Source: Antedon mediterranea (taxonomy: Eukaryota > Echinodermata > Crinoidea > Comatulida > Antedonidae). From it: DNA of 64,000 nt. The notes beneath the pieces are model-generated. The model ran no database searches. It saw only the letters and a program-made list of their open reading frames with translations, and was not told the DNA's origin. A program made the translations under genes and the position numbers. The stretch is taken from positions 28,378,288 through 28,442,287 of the forward strand of contig NC_092676.1 in the NCBI RefSeq assembly GCF_964355755.1, in the 5' to 3' direction. Below are positions 1-11,274 of this stretch, piece after piece (positions within the stretch are counted from its first letter, which is position 1; every line of letters starts with the position of its first letter).

Positions 1-60
1 ATTTATTAGTTATTTTGGTGGTTGAATTGTTAAAATAAATATACGTAATATACAATACAA
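1..60 (+). other. Duplicated flank of an array unit
   Basis: The words ggtggttgaattgttaaaat and the following aaatatacgt recur at about 12720-12752, downstream of the EEP-like gene at 11275. A weaker match (taggtggttg) occurs near 23365, downstream of the EEP-like gene at 21678. The window therefore probably opens just 3' of another EEP-like gene that lies off the left edge. The link to an upstream gene is inference. Confidence 0.4.
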
Positions 61-519
61 TGTCTGTTTGTCTGTTTAGGTATTTATTATTGAATAAGTA
101 ATGCGAGCGTCTTTCCTTGAGGTTCAAAACTGGTCCGGTACTTGTTATATAAGGTACCTGTTTTCTAAATCCCTAATACATATTTGATTAAAATACTTGT
201 TTATTTATATAACATAGGCCTATGCCATAATTGTTATGGGTTTAGTATAGTTATACAGTTTTGATTACGATACCTCAAGTATTTTATTTTATGGTAAGTG
301 TTTGCCCTGTTATTCCTAATATGGCATGACATTCCTGTTGGTCACTGCAAAAAAAAGTGAACGCGCACACAGGGTATACACTTAAAAAACCTTGATTCCC
401 CGCACTTTGTTATTACCCTTGTAACTAAAAAGAAAATATGCCAAATATCGGTCCGCAAGATGCAAATAATAAGTGAGGATAAGAATGATATCTGAACAAC
501 AATCTGATATCATATTCTT

Positions 520-935
520 TCAAGCAATTAAAGTTCGAGGAATACTCCAACGGTTTACTGACAGCTACATCCACCACTGAGTACTGATCAAGAAAGGAAG
601 GTTTCGTATGGAACAAAGAGGAAAAAATATCAGAAACCGTGTTTGATGATGTTTTACCTTGGTCGTCAATGTACCGTAAAACTGGATGATGTTATCGTTA
701 CTACTGCATGGCACGGCAAGTATAAAATAACAGATGTAGACAAAAAAGATGTTTAAGCAAACTTAAGGACTACGCCTTTCTCTTAGTCAAGGAGTACAAC
801 TTACCAGTTATCATTGGTGGAGATTTTAACATAGAAGCAGACAAAAACATCCATGGACGTAAACATAATGTTGATTATTTTTATGTTTTCGTCCGGCAAA
901 ATATTTATATAATCGGTGAAGTGTCCGCGATCAAA
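520..935 (+). pseudogene. EEP-like (DNase I-fold) protein, broken copy
   Basis: Translated pieces match the gene at 21678-22451. A segment near 560-600 resembles its 'AVLIKK' strand. Positions 650-750 read CTVKLDD then AWHGKYKI, matching CTVKLDD and AWHGKHKI. Positions 795-835 read LPVIIGGDFNIEA, with the GDFN metal-binding motif intact. The end reads VDYFYVF, matching the paralogue's YDYFYFV. A stop and a frame change fall around 750-790, and the stretch between the GDFN strand and the YDYFY strand is mostly deleted. It cannot make a whole protein. No N-terminal part is recognisable in front of it. It belongs to the same family as 11275, 21678 and 3975. Confidence 0.8.
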
Positions 936-1474
936 CTATCATCATATCATACTATCAATGAAAGGTGAGAATATTTAAACATATTAAAAACAGTTTAACA
1001 AACATTTTCTATCCACTCTACAAATTGTTTCATATAAAGATATTGTGGAACCACGTCAGGTCAAGTTCAATATTGAATATCGAAACGTGGCAGGCTGAAG
1101 GCGCTTGACCTTTGACAAGATCGCCTACATTTCTAGTTTTTAACCTTACAATACTTGTATTGTATATTCAGGTACAGCCGCTCCATAATCTCTTTGCTTT
1201 TCTTCCCTATATCTTTTAACATAAAATTGTTTTTACTAACAAACATTACTGTTTATACGCCTAGTGTAGTATGTTTTACATCTTTAACATATTTTCATAA
1301 ACATCTTCATATCGTACAACTACTCGTAACAAATTTTCTCAACTTTCTATCATCTAAAAGTCGTAGTTAGTCATGTCTCGGGTCACATTCTATGGTCACC
1401 GTACAGGTAGGCTACTACATTAGTACTTCTATGAATGGATGACTAGCCGGTGACAATAACGCTAGTTGGTCATA

Positions 1475-1741
1475 TATTAATATTTATACATAATACATAG
1501 GATCGCAATTAAATAAAGTTAACAAGGTTTGTTAACCTTAATGTTGAATTGTATTTTGAATTCATGAAGATCATTAATATGGTGGTCACTGTAATCGTCA
1601 ATATCAGTTTCCGTTTCGTATGGAAACACCGATAATAAAATAACGGTGTTTAAAATAATAAGGAAATAATAACATGAAAACAATATATAATAAATATAGG
1701 CTTACCCAAAAAGGAAAGACAGAATCAACATACAATTCGAA
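1475..1741 (+). promoter_or_regulatory. Conserved upstream module of the Ig-receptor family
   Basis: About 265 bp ending at the ATG at 1742 are nearly identical to 13190-13451 and clearly similar to 16598-16880. Shared words include gtcaatatcagtttccgttt and aataaggaaataataacatg. Conservation across functional and dead copies shows that the promoter region was duplicated with the gene. Core promoter and 5' UTR boundaries cannot be fixed by eye. Confidence 0.55.
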
Positions 1742-2095
1742 ATGGAAGGACGTTTTGTAACACTGTTATTTGCTGTTTTAAGATTTCTTATTGTTAATTC
1801 AGTTGAAGATGACCTAGAATTTAGTGCAAAGACAGGCACTATAGTTCTGAGTGAAGGATCAAGAGGCCAACTAGAATGCTCAGTATCAGACATGACAAAA
1901 TATACAATCTCATGGTATAGAGAAACAAGAAATGGTGACAGAACAATCATTTACAGAGATGGAATGTTGATACTGAACAACTTGAGAAGAGAACAAGCAT
2001 ACAGCAACCATATATATTGCATGATGTTCAAATAAGACAAGCACGTGGACGATATCTTGGTTATTTTCTTAATCGTAATAATTACACATGATTTA
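1742..2095 (+). pseudogene. Two-Ig-domain receptor, broken copy 1
   Basis: An intact start gives a signal peptide (MEGRFVTLLFAVL...) and the first half of the first Ig domain, with the LECSV cysteine and the SWYRE tryptophan strand. Compared with the full copy at 16881, it lacks one codon after REQ and carries two extra bases near 2010. These shift the frame and give a stop at 2033-2035. Homology goes on in another frame to the 'NNYT' strand near 2090 and then ends, so the second cysteine, the second Ig domain, the membrane helix and the tail are gone. The copy at 13452 carries the same lesion. Confidence 0.85.
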
Positions 2096-2389
2096 ACAGT
2101 TGACACTGTGCTTCATCAGCTCTATTACTTTTATTGATACATTTAAGGACTATATAGAATATAATATCGAATTGAATTCTTATTATATGCTGACTATAAT
2201 TGAATTTTTTTTACCGACATTTGAATTTTCGCTTAAAAGATAAATTAGTAGGCCTAATTAAAATTTATTTTTATATAACCCATTTCTGCAATTCATTTTT
2301 TATAAACCGATGCTTATAGCATTTATTGCGATAGCAAAAGTGCATCTTAATATAATTATTGTACAGTATTAAATATTGTTTATTTCAGA

Positions 2390-3080
2390 GCCCCAATTTG
2401 ACATGCACTTAAGCCTACTTTTCCTGCAGACAGATATGCCTACTAACCCGAATGCTCGACCAAGTTATACACGCCAAAATAGACATAAGCTATTTCTTAA
2501 TAGGAAATTGGAATGTAGTGTTAGTTTATTAGAAAGATCGTCAATTTCGTATGAGTACGAGTGTAAGTTTTGTATAAGTTTAAAGTGTTAATTCATTTTA
2601 ATACGGTAGGTAGGTCTATACATTTTTAAGAAAGGGAATTTGCTAGCCAGTGATAATATTTATGTCAAACCTGTAGATACTGCACTGAGATAATTAAGTA
2701 ATGATAACAAGCTGATATTATTCTCGACCCAGAATTCTAAACGCATTGCTCCTGTCTTTTCTATCGTGAAAATAGAATAACATTACTAAACACGCGATAT
2801 CTAAAAATATATGTTCTTTTATCATATAGAATAATTGATGATTTTTAGTTTGTAAATTTCATGCTGGTACTGTCCTCGTTGGAATTTTATTTCACAACTG
2901 GCATATTTTATTTGTAAACAGTTCGTTTCTGTACACAATTTAAAGTTCCATGCTTCATCTGGCCAATTATGTTATTATATTTCCTATTATCAATTTGTTC
3001 TCATTCAAGGCAACAGGGAAATAAAAGAAACTTAGTGTCTCTGAACTCTGCAAAATCATGTTTGTATTTTTATATACACC
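2390..3080 (+). repeat. 3' module shared by broken Ig units, with exon-like segment
   Basis: This block recurs at 14098-14765, at 19748-20320 and as a weak remnant at 24820-25015. It begins with a good splice acceptor (tgtttatttcag) followed by an open stretch translating EPQFDMHL, then FLQTDMPTN and ARPSYTRQNRHK, conserved in all three main copies. I do not recognise the peptide. It may be a lost or alternative 3' exon of the Ig family, because the full-length copies do not contain it. Confidence 0.5.
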
Positions 3081-3249
3081 GACATTTTAGTTTTGTTATA
3101 AAATAATAAATGCAAGTTAGATATTCTTTTTTCGTTTTTAATTAAACAAACACACGAATACTTCATTTAAAAAAAATGCCATTCAATGTATGATAATCCA
3201 TGTTATCCATTTATTTTATTAGTTCGAATTAGAAATACATCATGTTTTA

Positions 3250-3590
3250 TTTATTTTTTTTATATTTTTTTATATTTTATTTTATGTCTTTAGGCAATGT
3301 GGCCAAGGATTACCAATAGTGAATTAATCACTGTCCTATCAGATATGTGGTAATCCCCCTGATACAGGGGCTATTGTGTGAACCAGTTCACCGGGGTAAC
3401 CCCCTACTCTTTTTCGAATAATGAACTGGGTTCTTTAAAGTACACACAGGTTATAACTGTGTACACTGGACCTACGGTTTATAGTCCTTATCCGAGAAGA
3501 CTTGTTCCACCACCAGAACTAGGAGCGAGTCGGCCTCGAACCCTTGCCGATGTTGTTGTTGGCTCTTTAATACGGTTCTATATAATCATG
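3250..3590 (-). mobile_element. tRNA-derived SINE, family A
   Basis: Read on the minus strand it has a tRNA-like head with an RNA polymerase III B-box word (gggttcgaggcc). The body contains ttctcggataaggactataa, accgtaggtccagtgtacac and agtagggggttaccccggtg. The same body occurs on the plus strand at 62463-62765. The tail on the + strand side is T-rich (about 3245-3290), as expected for a reverse-transcribed A-rich end. It has no coding potential. Confidence 0.75.
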
Positions 3591-3710
3591 GAAGTTAAAT
3601 TATTTCTCCATGGTATAATCTATTCTCTTATTTGTTGATCAGATATGCTCATACATTTTACTAGATCAGAACTTATAATGATTTTATTTATAGGCGCAGG
3701 CTCAGTCTTA

Positions 3711-3809
3711 TTAATTTAACCAATGACAAGCGACGGTTGTTTTCGAGCCGTGAAAAGAATCAACACGTAACACTAATACACGAATCATCACTTGTCATTG
3801 GTCAAATTA
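3711..3809. repeat. Short inverted repeat
   Basis: The arms taatttaaccaatgacaag (about 3711-3729) and cttgtcattggtcaaatta (about 3791-3809) are near-perfect reverse complements around a loop of roughly 60 bp. It could be a small MITE remnant or a hairpin. Nothing else marks it. Confidence 0.5.
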
Positions 3810-3974
3810 CTAAGTTCCGTAATATCTATACGGTTTGCTTATTGATCCTGCATAAGTATTCATTATTATTCATACAACAAGTAAAATATGAATAGGTATT
3901 CGTATTCACTTCAACTAACGAGAGCAAGAAATCGATAAAGCAAAAGCAATTAGTCTACCTGGCTACATCACAAA

Positions 3975-4100
3975 ATGGCACCTCATAATCCTGTTACTGC
4001 TACTTATTATATGTCTGGTGAGGAAAAATACAAGCTTACAACTTACAATAACAACAAACCCCATAAATCTATTGGTAATAACATTTTGATAATTTTTTAA
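3975..4100 (+). pseudogene. EEP-like protein, N-terminal remnant
   Basis: The reading frame starts MAPHNPVTATYY and continues EKYKLTTYN before a stop at 4098-4100. It aligns with PHNPVTAEFKF and YTITTYN at the N-terminus of the gene at 21678, and the Asn of the first EEP motif is kept. Only about 41 codons survive, and the sequence runs straight into the tandem array that follows. It also supports the choice of MAKP as the true start of the 21678 gene. Confidence 0.75.
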
Positions 4101-5790
4101 TATATAGCAATTAAACAGTTTATATACTACTTATTGGTTCCTAGAAATGCAAAATATGTTGACTAAATTCAAAGTTATTAGCAAAAATGTTACCCCTTAC
4201 CCCATAATTTTTAATAATTACAAATTACTATTACGGTCACAATTCCTAATATTATTACACAGGTTTATTTGTTTTTAATCTTTAACTTCAATTTCTTGTC
4301 CATTGTCTTTATAGGTTTAAAAGAAAAGTTAGATTTGGTGTATTTTTGCGTTAAATATTGAAACTTTATTAATGTTACATTTGGACGAAATTGCATTTCT
4401 TTAAATGTTCAATGACCATTTGACCTACAATGATGTCAATATATGTTACGTTTTATTTTTTCACAATGAATATAACAATTAGGCAACCTACGCAGTACAT
4501 ATTAATACCAAAAATATGCAAATGTGATAACTAAATCCAAAGTTATTAGGAAAAATGTAACCCCTTACCCTATAATTGTTAATAATACATTACTATTAAC
4601 AGACAGAATGTCCTCATAAATTCACAGAATATTTGTTTGTTAAATTCAATTTTCTTATTTATTGTGTCTATAGGTTTAAGAAAACATTAGTTTGCATAAG
4701 ATATCTTGTATTTTTGTGTTTAAAATTGAAATGTATAAGCTAATTTAGAAGAAATTGCATTTTTTATTAAAGGTCATTGACCTTTGACCTTTAAAAGACA
4801 TCAATAGATGTTCGATTCATTTTTTAAAAGCATATTACAATAAAGAAATCCATACACTACATACTGATAACAAGAAAATGTAAATCTGTTCCCGAAATCT
4901 TAAGTTATTTGCAAAAACGTTACCCCCTACCCATTATTGTTAAAGATTACTAATGACGAAAAAATGTCTTAATAATGTGTTTAAAATTGAAATTTATAAG
5001 CTAATTTATAAGAAATTGCATTTTTTTATTAAAGGTCAGTGACCTTTTGACCTCTAAAGATGTCAATAAATGCGGGATTCAATTTTAAAAAGTATATTAC
5101 AATTAGGAAATCTATACACTACATACTGATAGCAAGAAAATGCAAATCTGTTAACTAAATTGTAAGTTATTTGCAAAAATGTTACCCCCTACCCCATAAT
5201 TGTAACTGATTACAAATTACTAAAAACAACAAATTTCTTCATAATACACAGCATATTCATATTTTGTTAATCTTTAACTTCAATTTTCTTGTTTATTGGG
5301 TCTATATGTTCATGAAAACATCAGTTTGCATAACATCTATTGTATTTTTTTTGTTAAAAACTGAAAGTTATAAGTTAATATTAGACAAAAAATCATTTTT
5401 TACTAAAGTTCATTTATTTTTTATTTTTTTATTTTATTTATTTATTTTTTTTATTTTATATATTTAGGCAAATTGCCAAGGATAACCATAAGCAAATTCA
5501 ATCACTATCCTTCTTAAAGGTGGCAATCCGTTCACGAGACAAACATATACACACAATGCTCTACATAAACAAAGTCTTTATTACAAGTCTTTGGGAGTGG
5601 AGTTGTAAATTCAATGACCTTCTGACCTCTAATGGCGTCAATAATTGTTGGATTTACTTAGAAAAATATATTACACTTAAGCAGTCTATACACTACATAT
5701 TGATACCAAGAAAATGCAAATCTGTTCATTAAATCCCGAGTTATTAGCAAAAGTGTTACCCCCTACCCCAAAATTTTGTGATGCATATTT
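4100..5790. repeat. Diverged tandem array, unit about 365 bp
   Basis: The phrase gttaccccctaccccataat, or a close variant, recurs near 4190, 4560, 4920, 5182 and 5757. Other phrases recur in register (ggtcattgacctttgacc, actacatactgata, agaaaatgcaaatctgtt). Spacing is about 365 bp, shorter in one unit and longer in the unit that contains a SINE at 5460-5625. No coding capacity. Confidence 0.7.
5460..5625 (-). mobile_element. SINE family B, 5'-truncated copy
   Basis: The stretch agacaaacatatacacacaa, then ctctacataaacaaag and aagtctttgggagtggag, matches the fuller copy at about 33560-33855. This copy stops where the tRNA-like head should begin (ttgtaaatt). It interrupts one unit of the surrounding 365-bp tandem array. 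Confidence 0.65.
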
Positions 5791-5987
5791 TCCGTAGGCG
5801 GTGTTATATAATCCTAAAAAATGACTATTAAGCTGTACAATTGGCATTGCTATCATGGATTTCTGAAAAGTATACATATTAAGCTTTCCAAAAATGTATT
5901 GTAGCATTTGCCACCAATTTGATACTGCTTTCGCAAAAAAACTGGACCTGGCCCATGGACTATATGTTGTATACACCACCTTTAACC

Positions 5988-7099
5988 GGGGTGTCACGAA
6001 AGCTCAGACCACGAAAGCTCAGACCCCCTAAGACCTAAGATCACGAAAGCTAAGACCCAACACCTAAGATTACAAATATTTATCTTTCGCACCTGCCTTG
6101 TATTTTAACTCCCAACATTTATTCTGAATACCACACCTTAGAATTGGCACTTTCATGAAAAAGAATCACATAAAAAGTAACAAATACATTTTTAAATTGA
6201 TGATTTTACAGACGTTTTTCTCGCACACAAAATGACTAGCCTACATCAGTACAGTAGGCCTACCCCATGGGCCATGTTCAAATTTCAATGTTTTTGTTTC
6301 TATGGAACGTCAAAAGAGCAAAAATTATATAGAGGGCTGAAAACTCTGTGGAGTCCATCTACAGTGTGGATGGAACAATGTAAAATTAAAATTGTAATGA
6401 TAATAGTATAATCATGCAAGTACGAAGAAATAAATACTGGCAAATAAATTTTAATTTAAAAATCATGATAAGTTTTTTTGTTTCGTTTTCTTTCTGTTTT
6501 TATACTTGTACTATTATTGTTGCTCTTTTGGCGCTCCATAGAAACAAAAACATTGAGCATGGGGAGCTCGAGGAGTTACATTGTCATTAGGCCTACAGCA
6601 GTATACAGTACAAAGAAACACATCTGTAAAATCATCAATTTAAAGGATTTATTTATTTGTTATTATGTGTTTCTCCTTCTGAAAGTACTTATAAGTCCTA
6701 ATTTTAAAGTGTGGTGTTCAGGATAAAGTTAGTCAACAAATTTGGAGTCAAAATACAAGAAAGGCAGGTGCGTAAGAAAAACATCCTCTGAAGCAACACA
6801 ATGGAGTAAATATATACCAACAAACAACCCGTCAAGTTTGTTTGTTGTAAAGAAAAAATATACATTTACTCAACGGGCGAAAATAATGTGAGTTTATCTA
6901 TGTTTTGCGGTAGTATTAAATTATATTTATGGTAATAAATGAAACCTACTGTGTTTAAAATTATGTATGGATAAACAAGTATTGTTTTTAAGCTGTAGTA
7001 TATCTTAGTATTTGTAATCTTAGGTGTTGGGTCTTAGCTTTCGTGATCTTAGGTCTTAGGGGGTCTGAGCTTTCGTGGTCTGAGGTTTCGTGACACCCC
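5988..7099. mobile_element. hAT-like non-autonomous foldback element with 8-bp target duplication
   Basis: The ends are inverted copies: GGGGTGTCACGAAAGCTCAG at 5988 and its reverse complement near 7099, with one base different in the outer part. CTTTAACC occurs on both sides (5980-5987 and 7100-7107), an 8-bp target duplication as made by hAT-type transposases. The inverted repeat extends far inward: 6060-6330 pairs with about 6510-6775, and the terminal 95 bp pair with 7005-7099, with extra sequence at 6780-7005. The terminal region repeats the phrase cacgaaagctcagacc. No transposase is encoded. Superfamily assignment rests on duplication length only. Confidence 0.8.
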
Positions 7100-7159
7100 C
7101 TTTAACCGAGGCGATACCTGAGCTGATTTTTCGAGACGGCAGCTATCGTATTTGGCCTG

Positions 7160-7225
7160 TAAACAGGCCCGTAGCCAGGGGGGGTTTTATGGTTCGGGCG
7201 AACCCCCCCCCCCCCCCCCCCCCCT
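7160..7225. mobile_element. Single end of a DNA transposon plus poly-C tract
   Basis: The words caggcccgtagccagggggg and ggttcgggcgaaccccccc look like one terminus of a DNA transposon. A run of more than 20 C follows at 7201-7224. The other end is not visible, because sequence of the Ty3 element begins directly afterwards. Confidence 0.4.
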
Positions 7226-9418
7226 TTACAGCGAACCTATAACGTTCCATAGCGAACCATAGCCTATAACTCTCAAAGTTCTATTCTGACTTTGGTACAG
7301 CACAGCCCCAAGTCTATCCTGAGAGGCATCTGTATGAAATTCAAAGGGTTTCTCAAAATCAGGAATCATACGAGGAACAAACAAAGACAAGCTAAACAGA
7401 AAAAACAACAAGGACAAGGGACTCATCAATAAACCCATCTATAATTTGTTGATATTCTGGGCACCAAGTTATTGGAGTGGATGATGGAAATTGTCCCTTG
7501 TCCTTGTTGTTTTTTCTGTTTAGCTTGTCTTTTTTTGTTCCTCGTATGATTTTTCTTTAAACTTCCAGCTTGTGTTAGTAACACGAATAGGGGTTTCGCC
7601 CTCTTTGAGTAATCTCTTAGGTAGCGTCTATAGTATCCAGTGAACCCTAAGAGTTTCCTTACTTCGCCTACCGTCTGTGGAACTTTTGTTTTGAGTGTAT
7701 TGAGCGCCTCGGTATCCTTAGGATCCGATCCCTTCCTGGCTAATAATTTGACCTAAATATTTGACTTCCGATTGAAATAGATGACATTTAGTTGGTTTTA
7801 GTTTCATTCCCTTTTCTTGAACCCGTCGAAGCACTTCCTTTAGATTGCTCATATGGTTCTCAAAGGTTTTTCCGTAAACAATAATGTCGTCTAGATACAC
7901 TTCACAAATTCTATGATTTAGACCATCTAAAGCGTCCTCCATACACCTCTGATTCAGCTGGGGCATTTTTCAATCCAAAAGGTACTCGCACCCATTCATG
8001 TAAACCCCAGGGAGTGACAAAAGCAGTGAGTGGACGACTATCTGGGTGCATATATCCCTGGTGGTATGCCTTGCCTTGGTCCAATGTACTAAACCACATA
8101 TTTCCCCCAAGACTGTCGAGCACATCTTGTATTTGGGGGATGGGTTGACAATCTGGTATGGTCTTCCGATTTAGGTCTCTATAGTCGATGCATAGCCGTA
8201 GTCCTCCATCTTTTTTTTCGCACACAAACTACTGGTGAAGCATATGGTGATTCGGATTTTACTATCCAGCCTTGGTCGATCAGTTCTCGAAGATATTCTT
8301 TTACTTCTTGAAAGAGAGGTCTGGGTATAGATTGATAGGTTTTCTGTACTGGTATGTTGTCGGTTAGGTTAATTTTCATTTCAAGACTCGGTATTGAACC
8401 CATATCTCAGTCATGTTGACTGAAACTGTTAGACTCATCTTGCAACATCTTTTCAACCAATGTTCGTTGGTTATTATTTAAATGGTTGAAGTTAATTTTA
8501 GATATCCAATCAGTACTTCCTGGGTTCATCTCTACACTAGTAGCAGCTGTCTGCACATTTCTCATGGGATTATCCTCATTGACTGTATTACTTTTAGTGT
8601 CCAATCTGCCATGATATACTGCTGTCACTAGTTGTAATTTTCATAAATGAGTCTTCTTTGGGATAATCAGTGTTCTGTCAGTCCTGTTGGTGACTTGGAT
8701 ACTAATATGTGAACAGAATCCTTGTTTTAAGTCTACAATGGTTTCAGCTAATTCCAGTCCGTCAGGTAAAGAATGTTCTCGATGTGGTTCAAATAAAACC
8801 ATCATTTTCTTTTGTATCTTTCCTGTATTTGCTCTCACTTTAATGATGTTAGTTTGCTTGGCTGGAATTTTATGTAAAGTGTGTCCAGAATTTATTTCAC
8901 AAAAGTCTGTAGGGTCTGACGTTCGGATTTTGGATATTAATCTTTCTGCTGTAATGTGATGACATTTTGGGAAAGATGTACTTATGGCCTGCTTTAATTC
9001 TGGTCCCTCAGTATGCTGGATAATCTCTCTGATGACATTATACCCAATGATTGGATGTAGCAAATTATCTTCGGTTACCAAGACAGGTACTAAAGTGGAA
9101 AATGTTGATTGCTTTTCTGTTGGTAATAATTCAAACTTAAGTGCTAACCATCCTAGGTACGGAATTTCTGTTCCATTAGCTGATAACAGTTTAAGATCTG
9201 ACTCCAACAGTTCTTAAATCCCGTAGTGGCAAATTAGGAAACTGGGTTAACCACCATTTCTGTGACACTATAGAAACCTGTGACCCTGTGTCAAATAAAG
9301 CTTCTACCACACCGCCGTTTATTTTGCATTTGATGATACACTTATTACCGATAAGCTTGACAATTTGTTGATGTTGTCTTGGTGTAAGATGGCTGACCTG
9401 ACGATTATTACATTCCAA
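7226..9418 (-). pseudogene. Ty3/gypsy pol: protease, reverse transcriptase and RNase H start, broken
   Basis: In minus-strand order there is an aspartic protease core (LFDTGSQVSIVS, about 9270-9305), a linker region (9207-8641), then reverse transcriptase. The RT pieces are SPYASPVVCVRKK near 8210-8250, the DYRDLN region near 8175, the GLKNAP stretch near 7970 and the catalytic YLDDIIVYG near 7880-7905. An RNase H start (FHTDAS...LGAVLYQ) is at about 7300-7345. The pieces are in several frames with stops and a joint at 8400-8407. No integrase is present, and the element ends at about 7226. The active-site DD of RT is intact, but the frame breaks make it non-functional. Confidence 0.85.
7368..7550. 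repeat. Inverted duplication inside the Ty3 remnant
   Basis: The sequence at about 7368-7425 (gaggaacaaacaaagacaag, then ctaaacagaaaaaacaacaa) recurs as its reverse complement at 7492-7550, around a spacer of roughly 66 bp. It sits where the RT-RNase H connection should be, so part of pol has been replaced by a local inversion-duplication. Confidence 0.75.
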
Positions 9419-9425
9419 GAGCTTG

Positions 9426-10703
9426 TTACTGGTATTTTGTTTGGGGGACCTGTCTGTGTTTATGGTCTCTCCCCGTCCCGCTGGATTGACCTTGGTCCGT
9501 TTCCCTGGCTCCTACAGCTCCTGGAAAAATGGTTGGATCCACCGCACTTAAAACAATGTCTACACTCCGCCCCTTCTTATTCTGTTTGCATACATCACAA
9601 CCCCTTTCTCTAGTCTTTCTTTCAGTTCTCTGCTGCACCATTGAAAGGGATGCAGTCTCAGTGTTCTGCCGTACCACTTGTTGAAGTGCCGACACATTAG
9701 CCTGTAGTGTTTTCATTCCTTTTATCAACAGTTGTATCTCATCCTGCTGTCCATCTGCTGCAACAGAAGCAGCACTGATGCACGTTTTACTTTTCTGAGA
9801 CCGTCTTTCTTCTAGATTCTCCACAATGGCTAATCTTTCTAGAAGATCTTCATCGGTAATTTTCGGTGTAAGATACGGATTCATTTCACTTCTCAATCTC
9901 TCTGGCAAGCCAGTCTTCAATGTTTGGATGAAGGTATTTTGTACTAAATCCGCATCATATTTTAGGGTTGATTGATCTTCCTGGGATGCAAAAGTGACCC
10001 GTTGACGAAGGCTCATCGCACGCATAACAAAATCCTGTGTTGCTTCAGATTTTCGAAGCGATGCTGCTGCTAGTTCTTGATACAGGTCCATCGCATCTCG
10101 TTCCTTATAATGAGCCCTTAGAATTCTTCGCAACTGTGGCAATTTTACATCAATTCTCCCTTCCAGGTAACTTCGTAGCGGCAACTCTGGACTTATTGCT
10201 TTGGTCACAGCAACCAAAATCTCTCTGGAGGTATACCCTTTTTGGACTGCATCTTCAATTTGCATGGCGAGACTGTTAAAGGTCAGCTTCCCTGCCTGTC
10301 CGGGTGCCCCAATCTGTCCACTTAGCTTCAGATCACGTCTGCCACATGGGAAAGCACCCAAGCCCTTGTTCTCTGGCGCTGGTCTCTCACCCCCTGCAGA
10401 CGTCACCTCATTTACTGCCACTTCGATCTCCTCTCCTGGTGCCTCGAATCCACCAATTATTAGTTCATGCATGCCCGTCAACAGTGCTAGTCCTTTATCC
10501 TCCATTGTGTCTACCTCATCGCCATCTAAAAATTTATTGATTGCCTTTAAAACAATGCGTTTCGTTTTGTCATCCATTCCTTCTAGCTTAAGATACCGTG
10601 CCACTTCTTTTACTTGTTCTACAGTCAGAAGGGAAAGTGTACTACGTACCTCTCTCTCTAGAGTTTCTAATTCCATGTTCTTCGCTTTTCTTTTCTCATT
10701 CAC
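9426..10703 (-). CDS. Ty3/gypsy gag-like polyprotein
   Basis: A 425-codon frame opens with ATG at 10703 (MNEKRKAKNMELE). The N-terminal half is charged and helical. Residues from about 150 to 300 look like a retrotransposon capsid region (AMSLRQRV, FIQTLKTGLPERLR, DLLERLA). Near the C-terminus a CDVCKQ stretch would start a zinc-knuckle region. The canonical knuckle CFKCGGSNHFSRSC is encoded in the neighbouring frame at about 9505-9555, so the open frame misses it. The gag product of this copy would therefore lack a proper nucleic-acid-binding knuckle. It is followed downstream (-) by the protease. It is probably a dead copy, though gag itself is long and open. Confidence 0.75.
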   Translation of the reverse strand: MNEKRKAKNMELETLEREVRSTLSLLTVEQVKEVARYLKLEGMDDKTKRIVLKAINKFLDGDEVDTMEDKGLALLTGMHELIIGGFEAPGEEIEVAVNEVTSAGGERPAPENKGLGAFPCGRRDLKLSGQIGAPGQAGKLTFNSLAMQIEDAVQKGYTSREILVAVTKAISPELPLRSYLEGRIDVKLPQLRRILRAHYKERDAMDLYQELAAASLRKSEATQDFVMRAMSLRQRVTFASQEDQSTLKYDADLVQNTFIQTLKTGLPERLRSEMNPYLTPKITDEDLLERLAIVENLEERRSQKSKTCISAASVAADGQQDEIQLLIKGMKTLQANVSALQQVVRQNTETASLSMVQQRTERKTRERGCDVCKQNKKGRSVDIVLSAVDPTIFPGAVGARETDQGQSSGTGRDHKHRQVPQTKYQ

Positions 10704-10715
10704 TTCCTAGAGATG

Positions 10716-11138
10716 TCCTGGCAGGATCGCCAGATTTTACACAGGTTTCCAGGGCATCTCAACAATAGTTCAACGATATTTTTCCAAAGCGAATTTAGTA
10801 TCCCCGTACACCGTATGAATCAACAAAAAACAACGGATTAACACATCTGTTCTCTTTAATTGTAAACGATCTTATATTCCTTTAATCATCTACTGGATAA
10901 TCATCAGTTCCTTGTTAATGGTTAACCACGGTTTAATTCTAAATAATTGTTCTTTTTAATTTAACTTTAAAACATCTTACGAAAACAACAAAACCAAACA
11001 GCAATCCCTTAACAAAAACAGGCCAGCAACCCAATAACACATGTCTCCCTGAACTCTCCCAATTGACCTCTCTCAATTTTTGTTATAGAGGGCCTGATTT
11101 TCTAACTCTAGAGGGCCTGGTTTTCTTGCCATGTAACA
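10716..11138 (-). repeat. Candidate 5' LTR and primer-binding site of the Ty3 element
   Basis: On the minus strand, sequence upstream of gag begins TGTTACATGGCAAGAAAACC at 11138 and runs to a stretch TGGCGATCCTGCCAGGA (10716-10732). The latter resembles the TGGCG-type primer-binding site of many gypsy elements. A second LTR at the other side is missing, so the LTR limits cannot be proved. The repeated phrase agagggcctg (about 11088 and 11110) lies near its start. Confidence 0.5.
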
Positions 11139-11274
11139 ACATAACATAATCGATCCGATATAAATAGAAAAAAACTTAGTATGTATCATTTATTAGACCA
11201 AACTAAAAACATACACACGTACGTACGTTCAACTGACAGGAACAAACTGTAACTGTAAACGAGAATCATTCACA

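Noticed and set aside
10037-10710. Plus-strand frames opposite gag
   Set aside because: They are antisense to the long gag frame. They have no motif and no independent support.
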